The notes under the pieces: model-generated
Database searches by the model: none
The model's input: only the letters and a program-made list of their open reading frames with translations
Told to the model about the DNA's origin: nothing
Assembly (NCBI RefSeq): GCF_900090295.1
Contig: NZ_LT607753.1
Location: 1,488,001-1,552,000 of the forward strand
Reading direction: 5' to 3'
Source of the DNA: Micromonospora coxensis
GTDB taxonomy: Bacteria > Actinomycetota > Actinomycetes > Mycobacteriales > Micromonosporaceae
Length of the DNA: 64,000 nt
Part shown: piece after piece, positions 1-9,982 of the stretch
Position numbering within the stretch: position 1 is the stretch's first letter
Layout of the letters: every line of letters begins with the position of its first letter
Translations under genes and position numbers: made by a program

Positions 1-173
1 CGACCGGCGACGCGGAGGCGGCCCGGGTCGAGGCGGAGGCGGGCATCCCGCTGCGTCGCATCGGCGACCCGGCCGAGTTCGGGCGGGTCGCCGCGTTCCT
101 GCTCTCCCCCGCGGCGGGCTACGTCACCGGCGTGACCGTGCCGGTCGACGGCGGCGCGCTGCGCGGCCTGTGA
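1..173 (+). CDS. SDR-family oxidoreductase, C-terminal fragment
   Basis: The reading frame starts at base 3 and runs off the left edge; only the last ~56 residues are present. They show the typical end of a classical short-chain dehydrogenase/reductase: a [16 protein letters not shown] stretch, then [17 protein letters not shown], where the V-DGG motif closes the Rossmann core. The nucleotide-binding TGxxxGxG and catalytic YxxxK motifs would lie outside the window, so substrate and cofactor preference cannot be judged. The stop codon (171-173) overlaps the GTG start of the next gene as GTGA, suggesting translational coupling. Confidence 0.85.
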   Translation, partial: TGDAEAARVEAEAGIPLRRIGDPAEFGRVAAFLLSPAAGYVTGVTVPVDGGALRGL

Positions 174-985
174 CCCCGCCCCGCCGTACCCCCGCCGGGG
201 GACGGCCCACGGACCCGGCCACCGGCGGTCGTGGGCGCACCACCGACGGCACCACCGACGACCTCGCGCACACCGCCGACGGCCCCGGCCGCAGCACCGA
301 CGACCTGGGGCACAACGCCGACGGCTACGGCCGCGCCACCGGCGAACTCGGGCACACCGCCGACGGCCTCAGCCGCAGCACCGGCGGCCTCGGGCACACG
401 GGCGGTGACCTCGCGCGGACCGGAGGCGGCGGGCGACGCGCGCGGCCGACGAAGGCGGAGCTGGCCGCGGCGGCGGACCGGACCATCCCGGACGTCATCG
501 CCGACGGGCTGGACGTGGTCTTCGTCGGAATCAACCCGGGCCTGTGGTCGGCGGCGACCGGCTGGCACTTCGCCCGGCCGGGCAACCGCTTCTGGCCGGC
601 CCTGCACCGGGGCGGATTCACCCCGCGCCAGCTGCACCCCGGCGAGCAGGACGAGCTGCCCCGCCTGGGGCTGGGCATCACCAACATGGTGGCCCGGGCC
701 AGCGCCCGCGCCGACGAGCTGACCGCCGCCGAGCTGGTGGCCGGCGCGGAGATCCTGGCCGACAAGGTGCGGCGGCGCCGGCCGGCCTGGGTGGCGGTGG
801 TCGGGGTGACCGCGTACCGGATCGGCTTCGCCCGGCCGAAGGCCGGATTCGGCCCCCAGCCGGAGCGGCTGGCCGGCGCCCGACTCTGGGTGCTGCCCAA
901 CCCGAGCGGGCTGAACGCCCACTTCACCGCCGAGACGCTCGGCGCCGCCTTCGGCGAGCTGCGCGCGGCGGTCACCCGCCCTTAG
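170..985 (+). CDS. mug: G/U mismatch-specific (Mug/TDG-type) DNA glycosylase with repetitive N-terminus
   Basis: 271 aa. Predicted to remove uracil or thymine mispaired with guanine in base-excision repair. The catalytic half (about residues 105-271) carries the Mug hallmarks GINPG (120-124, with the active-site Asn) and NPSGLNAH (244-251, the strand-insertion loop). E. coli Mug is about 170 aa, so some 100 residues are extra. Residues 30-85 of this extension are four copies of a 14-residue repeat. No in-frame ATG or GTG exists between the repeats and the catalytic core, so the repeats must be translated if the gene is expressed as annotated. GTG at 170 is chosen for its 4-nt overlap with the SDR stop. 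The stop codon overlaps that of the convergent ABC gene. Confidence 0.88.
   Translation: MTPPRRTPAGGRPTDPATGGRGRTTDGTTDDLAHTADGPGRSTDDLGHNADGYGRATGELGHTADGLSRSTGGLGHTGGDLARTGGGGRRARPTKAELAAAADRTIPDVIADGLDVVFVGINPGLWSAATGWHFARPGNRFWPALHRGGFTPRQLHPGEQDELPRLGLGITNMVARASARADELTAAELVAGAEILADKVRRRRPAWVAVVGVTAYRIGFARPKAGFGPQPERLAGARLWVLPNPSGLNAHFTAETLGAAFGELRAAVTRP
257..424 (+). repeat. Four tandem 42-bp repeats inside mug
   Basis: Four consecutive 42-bp units encode a 14-residue motif of the form DDLGHTADGxGRST. Units begin at about 257, 299, 341 and 383; the first three are close to each other and the fourth is degenerate. Each unit keeps a Leu-x-His core and an Arg-Ser/Ala-Thr end. The units are in frame, and the sequence is Gly/Asp/Thr-rich, so it probably encodes a flexible linker. 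Confidence 0.85.
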
Positions 986-2976
986 TTGGCGGCGGCGGGC
1001 GGCAGCGCCTCCTGGGCGACGTACGTGCCCATCGGCACCGTGGTCACCACCGGCTCGGGCTCCACCTCGTCGGCGTACGGGGCGGGCGAGTCGGTGACCG
1101 CGAACTGGGTGCGGTACAGCTCGGCGTAGAGGCCGCCGACGGCGACCAACTCGTCGTGCCGGCCCCGCTCCACGATCCGGCCGTCGTCGAGGACCAGGAT
1201 CTGGTCGGCCTCCCGGACGGTGGAGAGCCGGTGCGCGATGACCAGCGCGGTACGCCCGGTCAGCGCCACCGACAGGGCCCGCTGCACGGCCGCCTCGCTC
1301 TCCGAGTCCAGGTGGGCGGTGGCCTCGTCGAGGATCACGATCGACGGCGCCTTGAGCAGCAGCCGGGCGATCGCGATGCGCTGCTTCTCCCCGCCGGAGA
1401 AGCGGTAACCGCGCTCGCCGACCATGGTGTCCAGCCCGTCGGGCAGGGCCCGGACCAGGTCGGCGACCTGCGCGCCGGCCAGCGCCGCCCAGATCTCGTC
1501 GTCGGTGGCCTCGGGCTTGGCGTACCGCAGGTTCTCCCGGATGGTCTCGTGGAAGAGGTGGCTGTCCTGGGTGACCACGCCGATCTCGTCGCGCAGCGAG
1601 GCGAGCGTGGCGTCGCGGACGTCCACCCCACCGACGCGCACCTCACCGTCGGTGACGTCGTAGATCCGGGAGATCAGCATCGACAGCGTCGACTTGCCGG
1701 CGCCGGAAGGGCCGACCAGGGCCACCATCTGGCCCGGCTCGACGGTGAACGAGACGCCCTTGAGCACCGGCTCGTTGACCGTACGGTCGAGGGTGGCGAC
1801 CTCCTCCAGCGAGGCCAGCGACACCTCGGCGGCGGCCGGGTAGCGGAACCGCACGTCGCGGAACTCGACCCGGCCGTTGCCCCGGGGCACCGGCGTCGCG
1901 TCCGGCTTCTCCTCGATGCCCGGACGCAGGTCGAGCACCTCGAAGACCCGGTCGAAGGAGACGAGGGCGCTCATCACGTCCACCCGGACGTTGGAGAGCG
2001 CGGTCAGCGGGCCGTACAGGCGGGTGAGCAGCAGCGCGAGGGTGACCACGGTGCCGGCGCTGACCGCGCCGGTGACCGCCAGCCAGCCCCCGAGCCCGTA
2101 GGTCAGGGCCTGGGCCAGCGAGGCGACCAGCAGCATCGCCACGAAGAAGGTGCGCGAGTACATCGCCGACTGGATGCCGATGTCGCGGACCCGCTCGGCC
2201 CGGCCGGCGAAGCGGCGGGCCTCCTCCTCGGGCGAGCCGAAGAGCTTGACCAGCAGCGCCCCCGCCACCCCGAACCGCTCGGTCATGGTCGCGTTCATCT
2301 TGGCGTCGAGGTTGTACGACTCGCGGGTGATCTCGGCCAGCCGCTTGCCGACCCGGCGGGCCGGGATGATGAAGATCGGCAGCAGCACCAGCGACAGCGC
2401 GGTGATCTGCCAGGAGAGGGTGAACATCACCGCGGCGGTGAGGACGAGCTGGATGACGTTGCTGACCACGCCGGACAGCGTCGAGGTGAACGCCCGCTGG
2501 GCGCCCATCACGTCGTTGTTGAGCCGGCTGACCAGCGCCCCGGTCTGGGTGCGGGTGAAGAACTGCAACGGCATCCGCTGCACGTGGTCGTAGACCCGGG
2601 TGCGCAGGTCGAGGATGATCCCCTCACCGATGCGGGCCGAGTACCACCGCTGGGCCAGGGAGAAGAGCGCGTCGGCGACCGCCAGGGCGGCGATGATCAG
2701 CGCCAGCCGGACGACCGCGCCGCCGGCGTCCGGGCCGCCCCGGGTGATGGTGTTGATGACGTCGCCGGCCAGCACCGGAGTGGCCACCCCGATGATCGCG
2801 GCGATCACCACGGTGATCAGGAAGACGACGATGTCGCGCCGGTACGGCCGGGCGAAGGCGACGATCCGCCGGGCGGTACCACGCTTGAGCCGGTGCGCGG
2901 AGACCTCGTCCTGGCTGCGCATCGAGCGGAGCATGCTCCACCCGGCCATGCCCCCGCCGGACATCGGGTTGGACAT
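982..2976 (-). CDS. ABC exporter, fused permease and ATP-binding protein
   Basis: 664 aa half-transporter of the multidrug/lipid exporter type, which should act as a dimer in the cytoplasmic membrane. The N-terminal ~340 residues hold six hydrophobic segments (first at about residues 50-70), and the C-terminus holds one nucleotide-binding domain. In that domain are Walker A GPSGAGKST (about 422-430), the signature FSGGEKQR and Walker B IVILDEATAHLDSE, followed by the H-loop in ALVIAHRLST. The ATG at 2976 has a GGAGGT ribosome site about 5 nt upstream. The substrate cannot be told from sequence. The gene is convergent with mug, and the two stop codons overlap. Confidence 0.9.
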   Translation of the reverse strand: MSNPMSGGGMAGWSMLRSMRSQDEVSAHRLKRGTARRIVAFARPYRRDIVVFLITVVIAAIIGVATPVLAGDVINTITRGGPDAGGAVVRLALIIAALAVADALFSLAQRWYSARIGEGIILDLRTRVYDHVQRMPLQFFTRTQTGALVSRLNNDVMGAQRAFTSTLSGVVSNVIQLVLTAAVMFTLSWQITALSLVLLPIFIIPARRVGKRLAEITRESYNLDAKMNATMTERFGVAGALLVKLFGSPEEEARRFAGRAERVRDIGIQSAMYSRTFFVAMLLVASLAQALTYGLGGWLAVTGAVSAGTVVTLALLLTRLYGPLTALSNVRVDVMSALVSFDRVFEVLDLRPGIEEKPDATPVPRGNGRVEFRDVRFRYPAAAEVSLASLEEVATLDRTVNEPVLKGVSFTVEPGQMVALVGPSGAGKSTLSMLISRIYDVTDGEVRVGGVDVRDATLASLRDEIGVVTQDSHLFHETIRENLRYAKPEATDDEIWAALAGAQVADLVRALPDGLDTMVGERGYRFSGGEKQRIAIARLLLKAPSIVILDEATAHLDSESEAAVQRALSVALTGRTALVIAHRLSTVREADQILVLDDGRIVERGRHDELVAVGGLYAELYRTQFAVTDSPAPYADEVEPEPVVTTVPMGTYVAQEALPPAAAN

Positions 2977-3078
2977 CGGTCACCTCCGGATCGTGGGCAG
3001 CGCTGCGCCGTCGGGTTCGATTCTCCCGACGACTACGACAACCTCGGCAGTAACCCGGATCTTCCCGAACGGTCCTTA

Positions 3079-3846
3079 CTATTCTCCCCGGCCGGCGAGA
3101 TCGCGCAGCCGACGGGTCTGCGCCTCCCGCTCCGCGCGCTGCTGCTCGGCGTGGGTACGGCCACCGGCGCCGGCGAGCAGGGCCTTGATCTCCACCACCG
3201 CGTCACGGTTGGCCGCGAGCAGCCCGGCGGTGAGGTCACGGACCGCACCGTCCAGGTCGGCGCGGGGCACGACGAGGGTGGCCAGACCGATCCGGTCCGC
3301 CTCGGCGGCGTCCAGCCGCCGGCCCGTCGCGCAGATCTCCAGCGCGCGGGAGTAGCCGACCAGCTCCGCCAGGCGCTTGGTGCCGGCCAGGTCGGGCACC
3401 AGCCCGAGGGTCACCTCGGCCATCGAGAAACGGGCGTCGTCGGCGAGCACCCGCAGGTCGCAGGCGAGCGCCAGCTGGAAGCCCGCGCCGATGGCGTGCC
3501 CCTGCACGGCGGCCACCGAGATCACGTCCGGGCGGTGCAGCCAGGTGAAGCCCTGCTGGTACTCGGCGATCCGGTCCGCGCACTCCTGCTCGGGCAGGGT
3601 GGAGAGCTCGGCGAAGGAACCGGGGCCGGAGGCGCCGGCCACCGACAGGTCGAGGCCGGCCGAGAACGCCCGCCCCTCACCGCGCACCACGACGACACGC
3701 ACGTCGCCGGGAAGATCCCGGGAGAAGTCGCTCATCGCGCGCCACATCGCCGGGGTCTGGGCGTTGAGCACGTCGGGCCGGCACAACGTGACCGTCGCGA
3801 CCGGCCCGTCGCAGTCGAGTCGTACCCCGGTCGTCTCTGCGGTCAC
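3079..3846 (-). CDS. Enoyl-CoA hydratase/isomerase family protein
   Basis: 255 aa from the GTG at 3846, the length of a normal crotonase. The crotonase fold is visible as AFSAGLDLS (oxyanion-hole strand), a VQGHAIGAGFQLALACDLRV stretch (second oxyanion Gly and the structural core) and FSMAEVTLGLVPDLAGTKRL, where crotonases carry catalytic Glu residues. It likely acts on an acyl-CoA thioester in the cytoplasm; hydratase versus isomerase cannot be decided. The open frame extends upstream to 3924, but that longer start would overlap the HTH gene, and GTG VTAETTGVRL is the usual family N-terminus. It lies 46 bp behind the small HTH gene and may be cotranscribed with it. Confidence 0.85.
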   Translation of the reverse strand: MTAETTGVRLDCDGPVATVTLCRPDVLNAQTPAMWRAMSDFSRDLPGDVRVVVVRGEGRAFSAGLDLSVAGASGPGSFAELSTLPEQECADRIAEYQQGFTWLHRPDVISVAAVQGHAIGAGFQLALACDLRVLADDARFSMAEVTLGLVPDLAGTKRLAELVGYSRALEICATGRRLDAAEADRIGLATLVVPRADLDGAVRDLTAGLLAANRDAVVEIKALLAGAGGRTHAEQQRAEREAQTRRLRDLAGRGE

Positions 3847-3892
3847 CGGACCGCCCGGAGGACGACGCTGATGGACGACGCTGGTGGGCGGG

Positions 3893-4120
3893 TCACGCCT
3901 TCTTGCGGCGCCGGGCGCCGCCACGCTGGCGCAGCTGCACCCCGGACTCGGTGAGCACCCGGTGGATGAACCCGTAGGATCGTCCGGTCGAGGCCGCGAG
4001 AGCGCGGATGCTCTCTCCGCCGGTGTACCGCTTTACCAGGTCCTTGGCGAGCGTCTGACGCTCGGCTCCGACGATCCGGCGACCCTTCTCAGTGCTGGTG
4101 GCTGTGCCAGTGGCTGCCAT
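3893..4120 (-). CDS. Small helix-turn-helix DNA-binding protein, Gbn-like
   Basis: 75 aa. Residues 15-60 form a compact helix-turn-helix: GAERQTLAKDLVKRYTGGES then IRALAASTGRSYGFIHRVL. The basic tail ends RQRGGARRRKKA. From memory this resembles the conserved small actinobacterial protein described in Streptomyces coelicolor as the nucleoid-associated GATC-binding protein Gbn (SCO1839), which also sits by an enoyl-CoA hydratase gene; I infer orthology from size, the central sequence and neighbours, not from an alignment. A GAGGA ribosome site lies about 7 nt before the ATG. It may act as a chromosome-wide architectural protein rather than a local regulator. Confidence 0.72.
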   Translation of the reverse strand: MAATGTATSTEKGRRIVGAERQTLAKDLVKRYTGGESIRALAASTGRSYGFIHRVLTESGVQLRQRGGARRRKKA

Positions 4121-4311
4121 GCTGATTCCTCACGTCCCAGACTGTGCGGTTCGGATACGGTCCCACCTATTAGACCGCCTCGAACGATCATGCGCCAGAT
4201 ATCAACTCTTCGCCAACCGACACGCTATGCGATGTCAGCTTCCCGATAGAGTGATCCTCCCGACGCCGATCTGTGGTGGGCGTCCGGTTCGCGGGGCCGG
4301 GCGGCTGCCCG

Positions 4312-4317
4312 TACCGT
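4312..4317 (+). promoter_or_regulatory. -10 box for a leaderless cadD-type transcript
   Basis: TACCGT (TANNNT) lies exactly 7 nt before GTG 4325, with no Shine-Dalgarno sequence in between. This fits a transcript beginning at the start codon and argues for 4325 over the in-frame GTG at 4316, which overlaps the box. Confidence 0.5.
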
Positions 4318-4324
4318 GCCGGGC

Positions 4325-4906
4325 GTGACGGACCTGCTCGCCGCCGCGGCCGCCGCGGCGCTGGTGTTCGCGGCCACCAACGTCGACGACATCGTGGTGC
4401 TGACCGTGCTCTTCGTGGCGGCGCGCGGCACCGGGCGACCCCGGCCGTGGCACATCGTCGCCGGGCAGTACCTGGGCATCGGCGCGCTGGTCACCGCGAG
4501 CGTGGTGGCCGCCGCCGGCCTGCTGGTCGTCCCCGACCCGTGGACCGGGCTGCTCGGCCTGCTGCCGATCGCGCTCGGCGTCCGCGCCCTGCTCGCCCGC
4601 TCCGACGACGACGCGCCACCGGCGGTCGTCGGCAGCCTGCTCGGGGTGGCCGGCGTGACGATCGCGAACGGCGCCGACAACATCGCCGTCTACGTCCCGG
4701 TGTTCCGGTCCCTCGACCCGGCCGCCGGGCTGGTGTGGCTGCTGGTCTTCGCCACCCTGGTGGCCGCCTGGTGCGCGGCGGCGGCCCTGCTCGGCAGCCA
4801 CCCCCGGGTGGTCGCGCTGGTCGGTCGGGCCGGCCACCGACTGGTCCCGGCGATCTTCATCGCCATCGGCGCCACCATCCTGGCCACCTCCGGCCTCCTC
4901 CCCTGA
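4325..4906 (+). CDS. CadD-like cadmium resistance transporter family protein
   Basis: 193 aa integral membrane protein of the CadD/LysE superfamily. The N-terminus carries FAATNVDDIVVLTVLF, the conserved Asn-Val-Asp-Asp pattern of CadD proteins in the first transmembrane helix. A second copy of the pattern, TIANGADNIAVYVPVF, occurs near residue 115, so the protein shows the internal two-fold repeat of the family. Five or six hydrophobic helices are visible. Family members export cadmium or related cations, but many actinobacterial homologues are untested. The start is set by the leaderless -10 box. It is convergent with the ABC-F gene across an inverted repeat. Confidence 0.8.
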   Translation: MTDLLAAAAAAALVFAATNVDDIVVLTVLFVAARGTGRPRPWHIVAGQYLGIGALVTASVVAAAGLLVVPDPWTGLLGLLPIALGVRALLARSDDDAPPAVVGSLLGVAGVTIANGADNIAVYVPVFRSLDPAAGLVWLLVFATLVAAWCAAAALLGSHPRVVALVGRAGHRLVPAIFIAIGATILATSGLLP

Positions 4907-4941
4907 CCCACCCCTCCCCCGCCCCGCACCCCCTTCACCCC

Positions 4942-5002
4942 GTTGATCAAGAGGTTTGCGCACTCGCGCCCGGCGTGTCAGTACCGAAACTTCTTGATCA
5001 AC
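4942..5002. repeat. 16-nt imperfect inverted repeat between convergent genes
   Basis: The left arm is GTTGATCAAGAGGTTT (4942-4957) and the right arm AAACTTCTTGATCAAC (4987-5002). They are complementary at 15 of 16 positions with a 29-nt spacer. Each arm contains the palindrome TTGATCAA. The arms are AT-rich within a very GC-rich gap between the CadD and ABC-F stop codons. It may be a bidirectional terminator, a protein-binding site or one copy of a dispersed repeat; the long spacer argues against a simple terminator. Confidence 0.75.
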
Positions 5003-5062
5003 CGGCCAGGCGGGGCCGGGCCGGGCCGGGGGGACCGGTGGGGGGGTGGGTGGGGGGTGGGG

Positions 5063-6667
<1,605 letters not shown>

Positions 6668-6911
6668 TTCCGGTACTCGCTCTCGGGGTCTGGAAGGGCT
6701 GACTCAGGGCACGCGAAACGGCCGGCGGGCCTCAGGGACCGTCGGCGCGGGGCGGTTCAGCCTTCGCAGAGCAGCACGGGGGCAAGTGTACCGGGCGGCC
6801 CGTGGCGGGCCGTCCGGATTACCCGGCAAGATCATCGGGTACCGATTCGCCGTCCGGACCCGGTCCGGCACCGCAACCACCAGACGTGACGAATCGGTGA
6901 TCGGGGTCAAC

Positions 6912-7826
6912 ATGGAGCTGAACGAGAACGCGCGGATCGACACCAGCCAGGTGGACGACCGGCGAGGGTCCGGCGGAGGCGGCGGGATGGGCATCCCCAT
7001 CCCGATCGGCGGCGGTCGCGGGGGCATCGTCGGCATCATCATCGCCGTGCTGGTGGCCCTGGTCGGCGGCGGCTTCGGACTGAACGCGATGAACGGCGGC
7101 GGCGGGGCGGAGCAGGGGGACAACACCTCCCTGGAGCAGAAGTGCTCCGCCGACGACGCGCTGCAGCAGCTCGACTGCCGCAACACCCTCTACGTGAACT
7201 CCATCCAGGCGTACTGGCGCACCGCGCTGCCGGAGGCGTTCGGCGAGCAGTACCGCCCGTCGAAGACGGTCTTCTTCAGCCAGGGCGTGAACACCGCCTG
7301 CGGCCAGGCCGACTCCGGCGTCGGCCCGTTCTACTGCCCGGCCGACTCGCTCGTCTACATCGACCTCACCTTCTACCGGGTGCTGGCCGACCAGCTCGGC
7401 GCCGAGGGCGAGTTCGCCCAGCCCTACGTGCTGGCCCACGAGTACGGCCACCACGTGCAGAACCTGCTCGGCACCAACGAGCAGATGCGCCGGCAGCAGC
7501 AACGCGACCCGGACAACGCCAACGCGCTGTCGGTGAAGCTGGAGCTGCAGGCCGACTGCTACGCCGGGGCCTGGGCGAAGAACGCCACCGGCACCGCCGA
7601 CGAGTCGGGTCAGAAGATCTTCAAGAGCATCTCGGAGCAGGACATCGCGCAGGCGATCGACACCGCCGAGAAGATCGGCGACGACGCCATCTCCGAGCGG
7701 GCCAACCGTCCGGTCAACCCGGAGGAGTTCACCCACGGCTCGTCCGCGCAGCGCAAGGAGTGGTTCACCCGGGGCTACGAGACCGGTGACCCGAAGTCCT
7801 GCGACACCTTCGGCGGCAGCCTCTGA
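6912..7826 (+). CDS. Membrane-anchored neutral zinc metallopeptidase (YpfJ type)
   Basis: 304 aa. A Gly-rich N-terminus is followed by a single transmembrane segment (about residues 37-58, GGIVGIIIAVLVALVGGGFG), then an extracytoplasmic domain with the zinc-peptidase motif HEYGHH (about residues 178-183) and a downstream LELQADCYAGAW, whose Glu/Asp region supplies the third ligand in this family. Pairs of Cys (QKCSADD, DCRN, TACGQ, FYCPAD) suggest disulfides outside the cell. Family members are uncharacterised proteases. ATG 6912 is chosen; an in-frame GTG at 6897 is possible, and no strong ribosome site separates the two. Confidence 0.87.
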   Translation: MELNENARIDTSQVDDRRGSGGGGGMGIPIPIGGGRGGIVGIIIAVLVALVGGGFGLNAMNGGGGAEQGDNTSLEQKCSADDALQQLDCRNTLYVNSIQAYWRTALPEAFGEQYRPSKTVFFSQGVNTACGQADSGVGPFYCPADSLVYIDLTFYRVLADQLGAEGEFAQPYVLAHEYGHHVQNLLGTNEQMRRQQQRDPDNANALSVKLELQADCYAGAWAKNATGTADESGQKIFKSISEQDIAQAIDTAEKIGDDAISERANRPVNPEEFTHGSSAQRKEWFTRGYETGDPKSCDTFGGSL

Positions 7827-7927
7827 GCGTCCGGCGCCGGCCGGAGCACCGGGTCGCCGGCCCGCACCGCTGACGCGCAGCCAGCGGTCGGGCCGACGAC
7901 CCGGCATCGTGTTCCGGCGGCGGCGGG

Positions 7928-9142
7928 TCAGCTCGGCAGAGTCACCTGGGCCGGGGTGGACCGCCCGACGGTGGTGCCGTCGCCCAACTGCCCACCGCTG
8001 TTGTCGCCCCAGCACCACAGGCCACCGTCGGTGCGGATCGCGCAGCTGTGGCTGCTGGCGGCCAGGCCGCCGGTCCAGGTGCTGGCGTCACCGACCCGGG
8101 TGGGCGCGTTGCGGTGCACGGTGGTGCCGTCGCCCACCTGCCCCTCCGCGTTCTTGCCCCAGCACCACAGGCTGCCGTCGGTGCGGGCCGCACACGACGT
8201 GTCGCCGCTCGCGCCGACCCTGCGCCAGGTGGTGGCCGTGCCGACCTGGACCGGTGCGGTCTGGTAGTTGCCGCTCACGCCCAGCTGCCCGTAACCGTTC
8301 TCACCCCAGCACCAGAGGGCGCCGGACCGGACCCCGCAGGTGTGCGCGTACCCGGCCGTCACGCCGGTCCAGGTGGTCGCGGTGCCGACCTGGGCGGGCG
8401 TCGTCTGGGAGCCCAGGGTGCCGAGACCGAGCTGACCGTCCGAGCTGAGACCCCAGCACCACAGCGTCCCGTCGGTGCGGACACCGCAGGTGTGCGCGAA
8501 GCCGGTCGAGACGCTCGCCCAGTTGGTCGCCGTGCCGACCTGCAGCGGGGTGGTCGCCACATAGGGCGAGACGCCGACGCCCAGCTGCTGGGTCCGGTTG
8601 AAGCCCCAGCACCACAGGGTGCCGTCGGTCCGCACGGCGCAGGTGTGGGCGGGGCCGGCGTCGACGCTGGCCCAGGTGGCGGTGCCGATCCGCACCGGGG
8701 TGCTCCGCGTCGTGGTGGTCCCGTCACCGACCTGGCCCCGGAAGTTGCTGCCCCAGCACCACAACGATCCGTCCGCCTGCACCCCGCAGGTGTGCCCGGA
8801 GCCGGCGTCGACCCCGGTCCAGGTGGCGGTGCCGACCCGCGCCGGGGCGCTCCGGTTCGTGGTGGTCCCGTCACCGAGCTGGCCGCCGTAGTTCGAGCCC
8901 CAGCACCACAGTCCCCCGTCGGCGCCGATCGCACAGGTGTGCGCCGCGCCGGCGGTGACGCTGGTGACCGCGGGGGCGGCCAGCGCGCCGCGCTCCGCCT
9001 GGGTGACGCCCGCCGCCGCCGCGCCGGCCGTCAGTGCCACGGTGAGCACGGCGCTTCCGATGGACATCGCCGCTGCGGCGGCGAGGAGTCTCGTCGCGCG
9101 GCGCCACCGGGCCCGCAGCCGACCGTCCTGATGTCCGTTCAT
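7928..9142 (-). CDS. Secreted RCC1-repeat beta-propeller protein
   Basis: 404 aa. A signal peptide is clear: basic RRATRLL, a hydrophobic stretch to about residue 45, then an Ala-rich cleavage region. The mature part is seven RCC1-type repeats of about 50 residues, each with LWCWG, G(Q)LGDGTT, a P-x-(Q/R)VG strand and HTC(G/A)VR at the end. Two Cys per repeat (WCW and HTC) probably form one disulfide per blade. Seven units predict a complete seven-bladed propeller. No catalytic domain is present, so a surface-binding role is an inference. ATG 9142 has GGGAGAG about 9 nt upstream; the longer open frame to 9592 crosses the next gene and is not used. Confidence 0.88.
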   Translation of the reverse strand: MNGHQDGRLRARWRRATRLLAAAAAMSIGSAVLTVALTAGAAAAGVTQAERGALAAPAVTSVTAGAAHTCAIGADGGLWCWGSNYGGQLGDGTTTNRSAPARVGTATWTGVDAGSGHTCGVQADGSLWCWGSNFRGQVGDGTTTTRSTPVRIGTATWASVDAGPAHTCAVRTDGTLWCWGFNRTQQLGVGVSPYVATTPLQVGTATNWASVSTGFAHTCGVRTDGTLWCWGLSSDGQLGLGTLGSQTTPAQVGTATTWTGVTAGYAHTCGVRSGALWCWGENGYGQLGVSGNYQTAPVQVGTATTWRRVGASGDTSCAARTDGSLWCWGKNAEGQVGDGTTVHRNAPTRVGDASTWTGGLAASSHSCAIRTDGGLWCWGDNSGGQLGDGTTVGRSTPAQVTLPS

Positions 9143-9302
9143 GTACTGTTCTCTCCCAACGATGTCGGTGCCTGGACGACGGAGCTGCCCCGGCGGGTCG
9201 CCCGGAGACCCACCGCTTCGTCGCACCGACGATATGCATCGGCGGGATTCGATGCACAGTCGACGGGTTGGGATTGACCCGTCTTGATGAGATCTTTCCC
9301 GT

Positions 9303-9941
9303 TCAGCGGACCAGAATGTGGACCGCTCGGGCGGCGGAGACGGCGGCGACCAGGACTGCGTGCCGGGGTTCCGGCACGTCCAGGAGACGGTCGGCGCGCA
9401 ACGCGGCGAGCGGAGCCAGCCGGCGATCGGCCAGCACGGTCTCCACCGCCCGCCGGTCACCGCCGCAGACCAGGGCCGCCAGGGTCGACGCCTCGGGCAG
9501 CAGCAGGCGTACCGCCAGCTCCGCCGCGTCACCCAGGGCCGCCTTCGCCTGGTTGTCGCGCCGCCGGGCGAACCGCTGCTGGGACCACCCACCGGCGGCG
9601 GTGCGCCCCTGCACGTACCGGGTGTCCACCTTGGAGACGACCAGGTCGGTGCCCTCGGCCACGCCGACGGCGACCGCGCCCTTGCGGGCGAGCAGCAGAC
9701 CGAGCCGGCGGGGAGCGGCGGCCGCCCCCACGAATCCGGGCAGGTCCCGCGCCGGGCGGGCGCCGGGCGGGGTGTGCAGCTCGGCGGTGGCGCCGTCCGG
9801 GGCGGTGAGCAGCAGGCCGTACCCGAGGACGGTGGTGGTGGGCGGGCCGTGCCGGTCGGCGAAGCCCTCGGTCCAGCGGGCCACCCGGGCCGGCTCGACC
9901 TCGACCCACCGGCCGCCCCCGGCTGCGGGTCGGCTGCTCAT
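9303..9941 (-). CDS. acVLRF1-family peptidyl-tRNA hydrolase
   Basis: 212 aa from ATG 9941. It belongs to the actinobacterial VLRF1 (Vms1-like release factor) group, relatives of eukaryotic Vms1/ANKZF1, which release nascent chains from stalled ribosomes. The catalytic loop is [15 protein letters not shown] (about 117-131), where the GxxQ glutamine corresponds to the eRF1-like GGQ. The N-terminus [12 protein letters not shown] is family-typical. An in-frame GTG at 9986 would give a GTGA overlap with the upstream LysE gene and 15 more residues, and cannot be excluded. Pairing with a LysE exporter is probably only an operon arrangement. Confidence 0.82.
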   Translation of the reverse strand: MSSRPAAGGGRWVEVEPARVARWTEGFADRHGPPTTTVLGYGLLLTAPDGATAELHTPPGARPARDLPGFVGAAAAPRRLGLLLARKGAVAVGVAEGTDLVVSKVDTRYVQGRTAAGGWSQQRFARRRDNQAKAALGDAAELAVRLLLPEASTLAALVCGGDRRAVETVLADRRLAPLAALRADRLLDVPEPRHAVLVAAVSAARAVHILVR

Positions 9942-9982
9942 GATCCGACCGTACGGCACGGTCCGCGCCGACGGGGCGGCGG

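Noticed and set aside
257..424. 42-bp repeats as a CRISPR array
   Set aside because: No spacers lie between units; the repeats are contiguous and in frame within a coding region.
544..3954. 1136-aa plus-strand ORF
   Set aside because: It is antisense to the ABC exporter and enoyl-CoA hydratase genes, with low-complexity Arg/Gly/His-rich sequence typical of shadow frames in GC-rich DNA.
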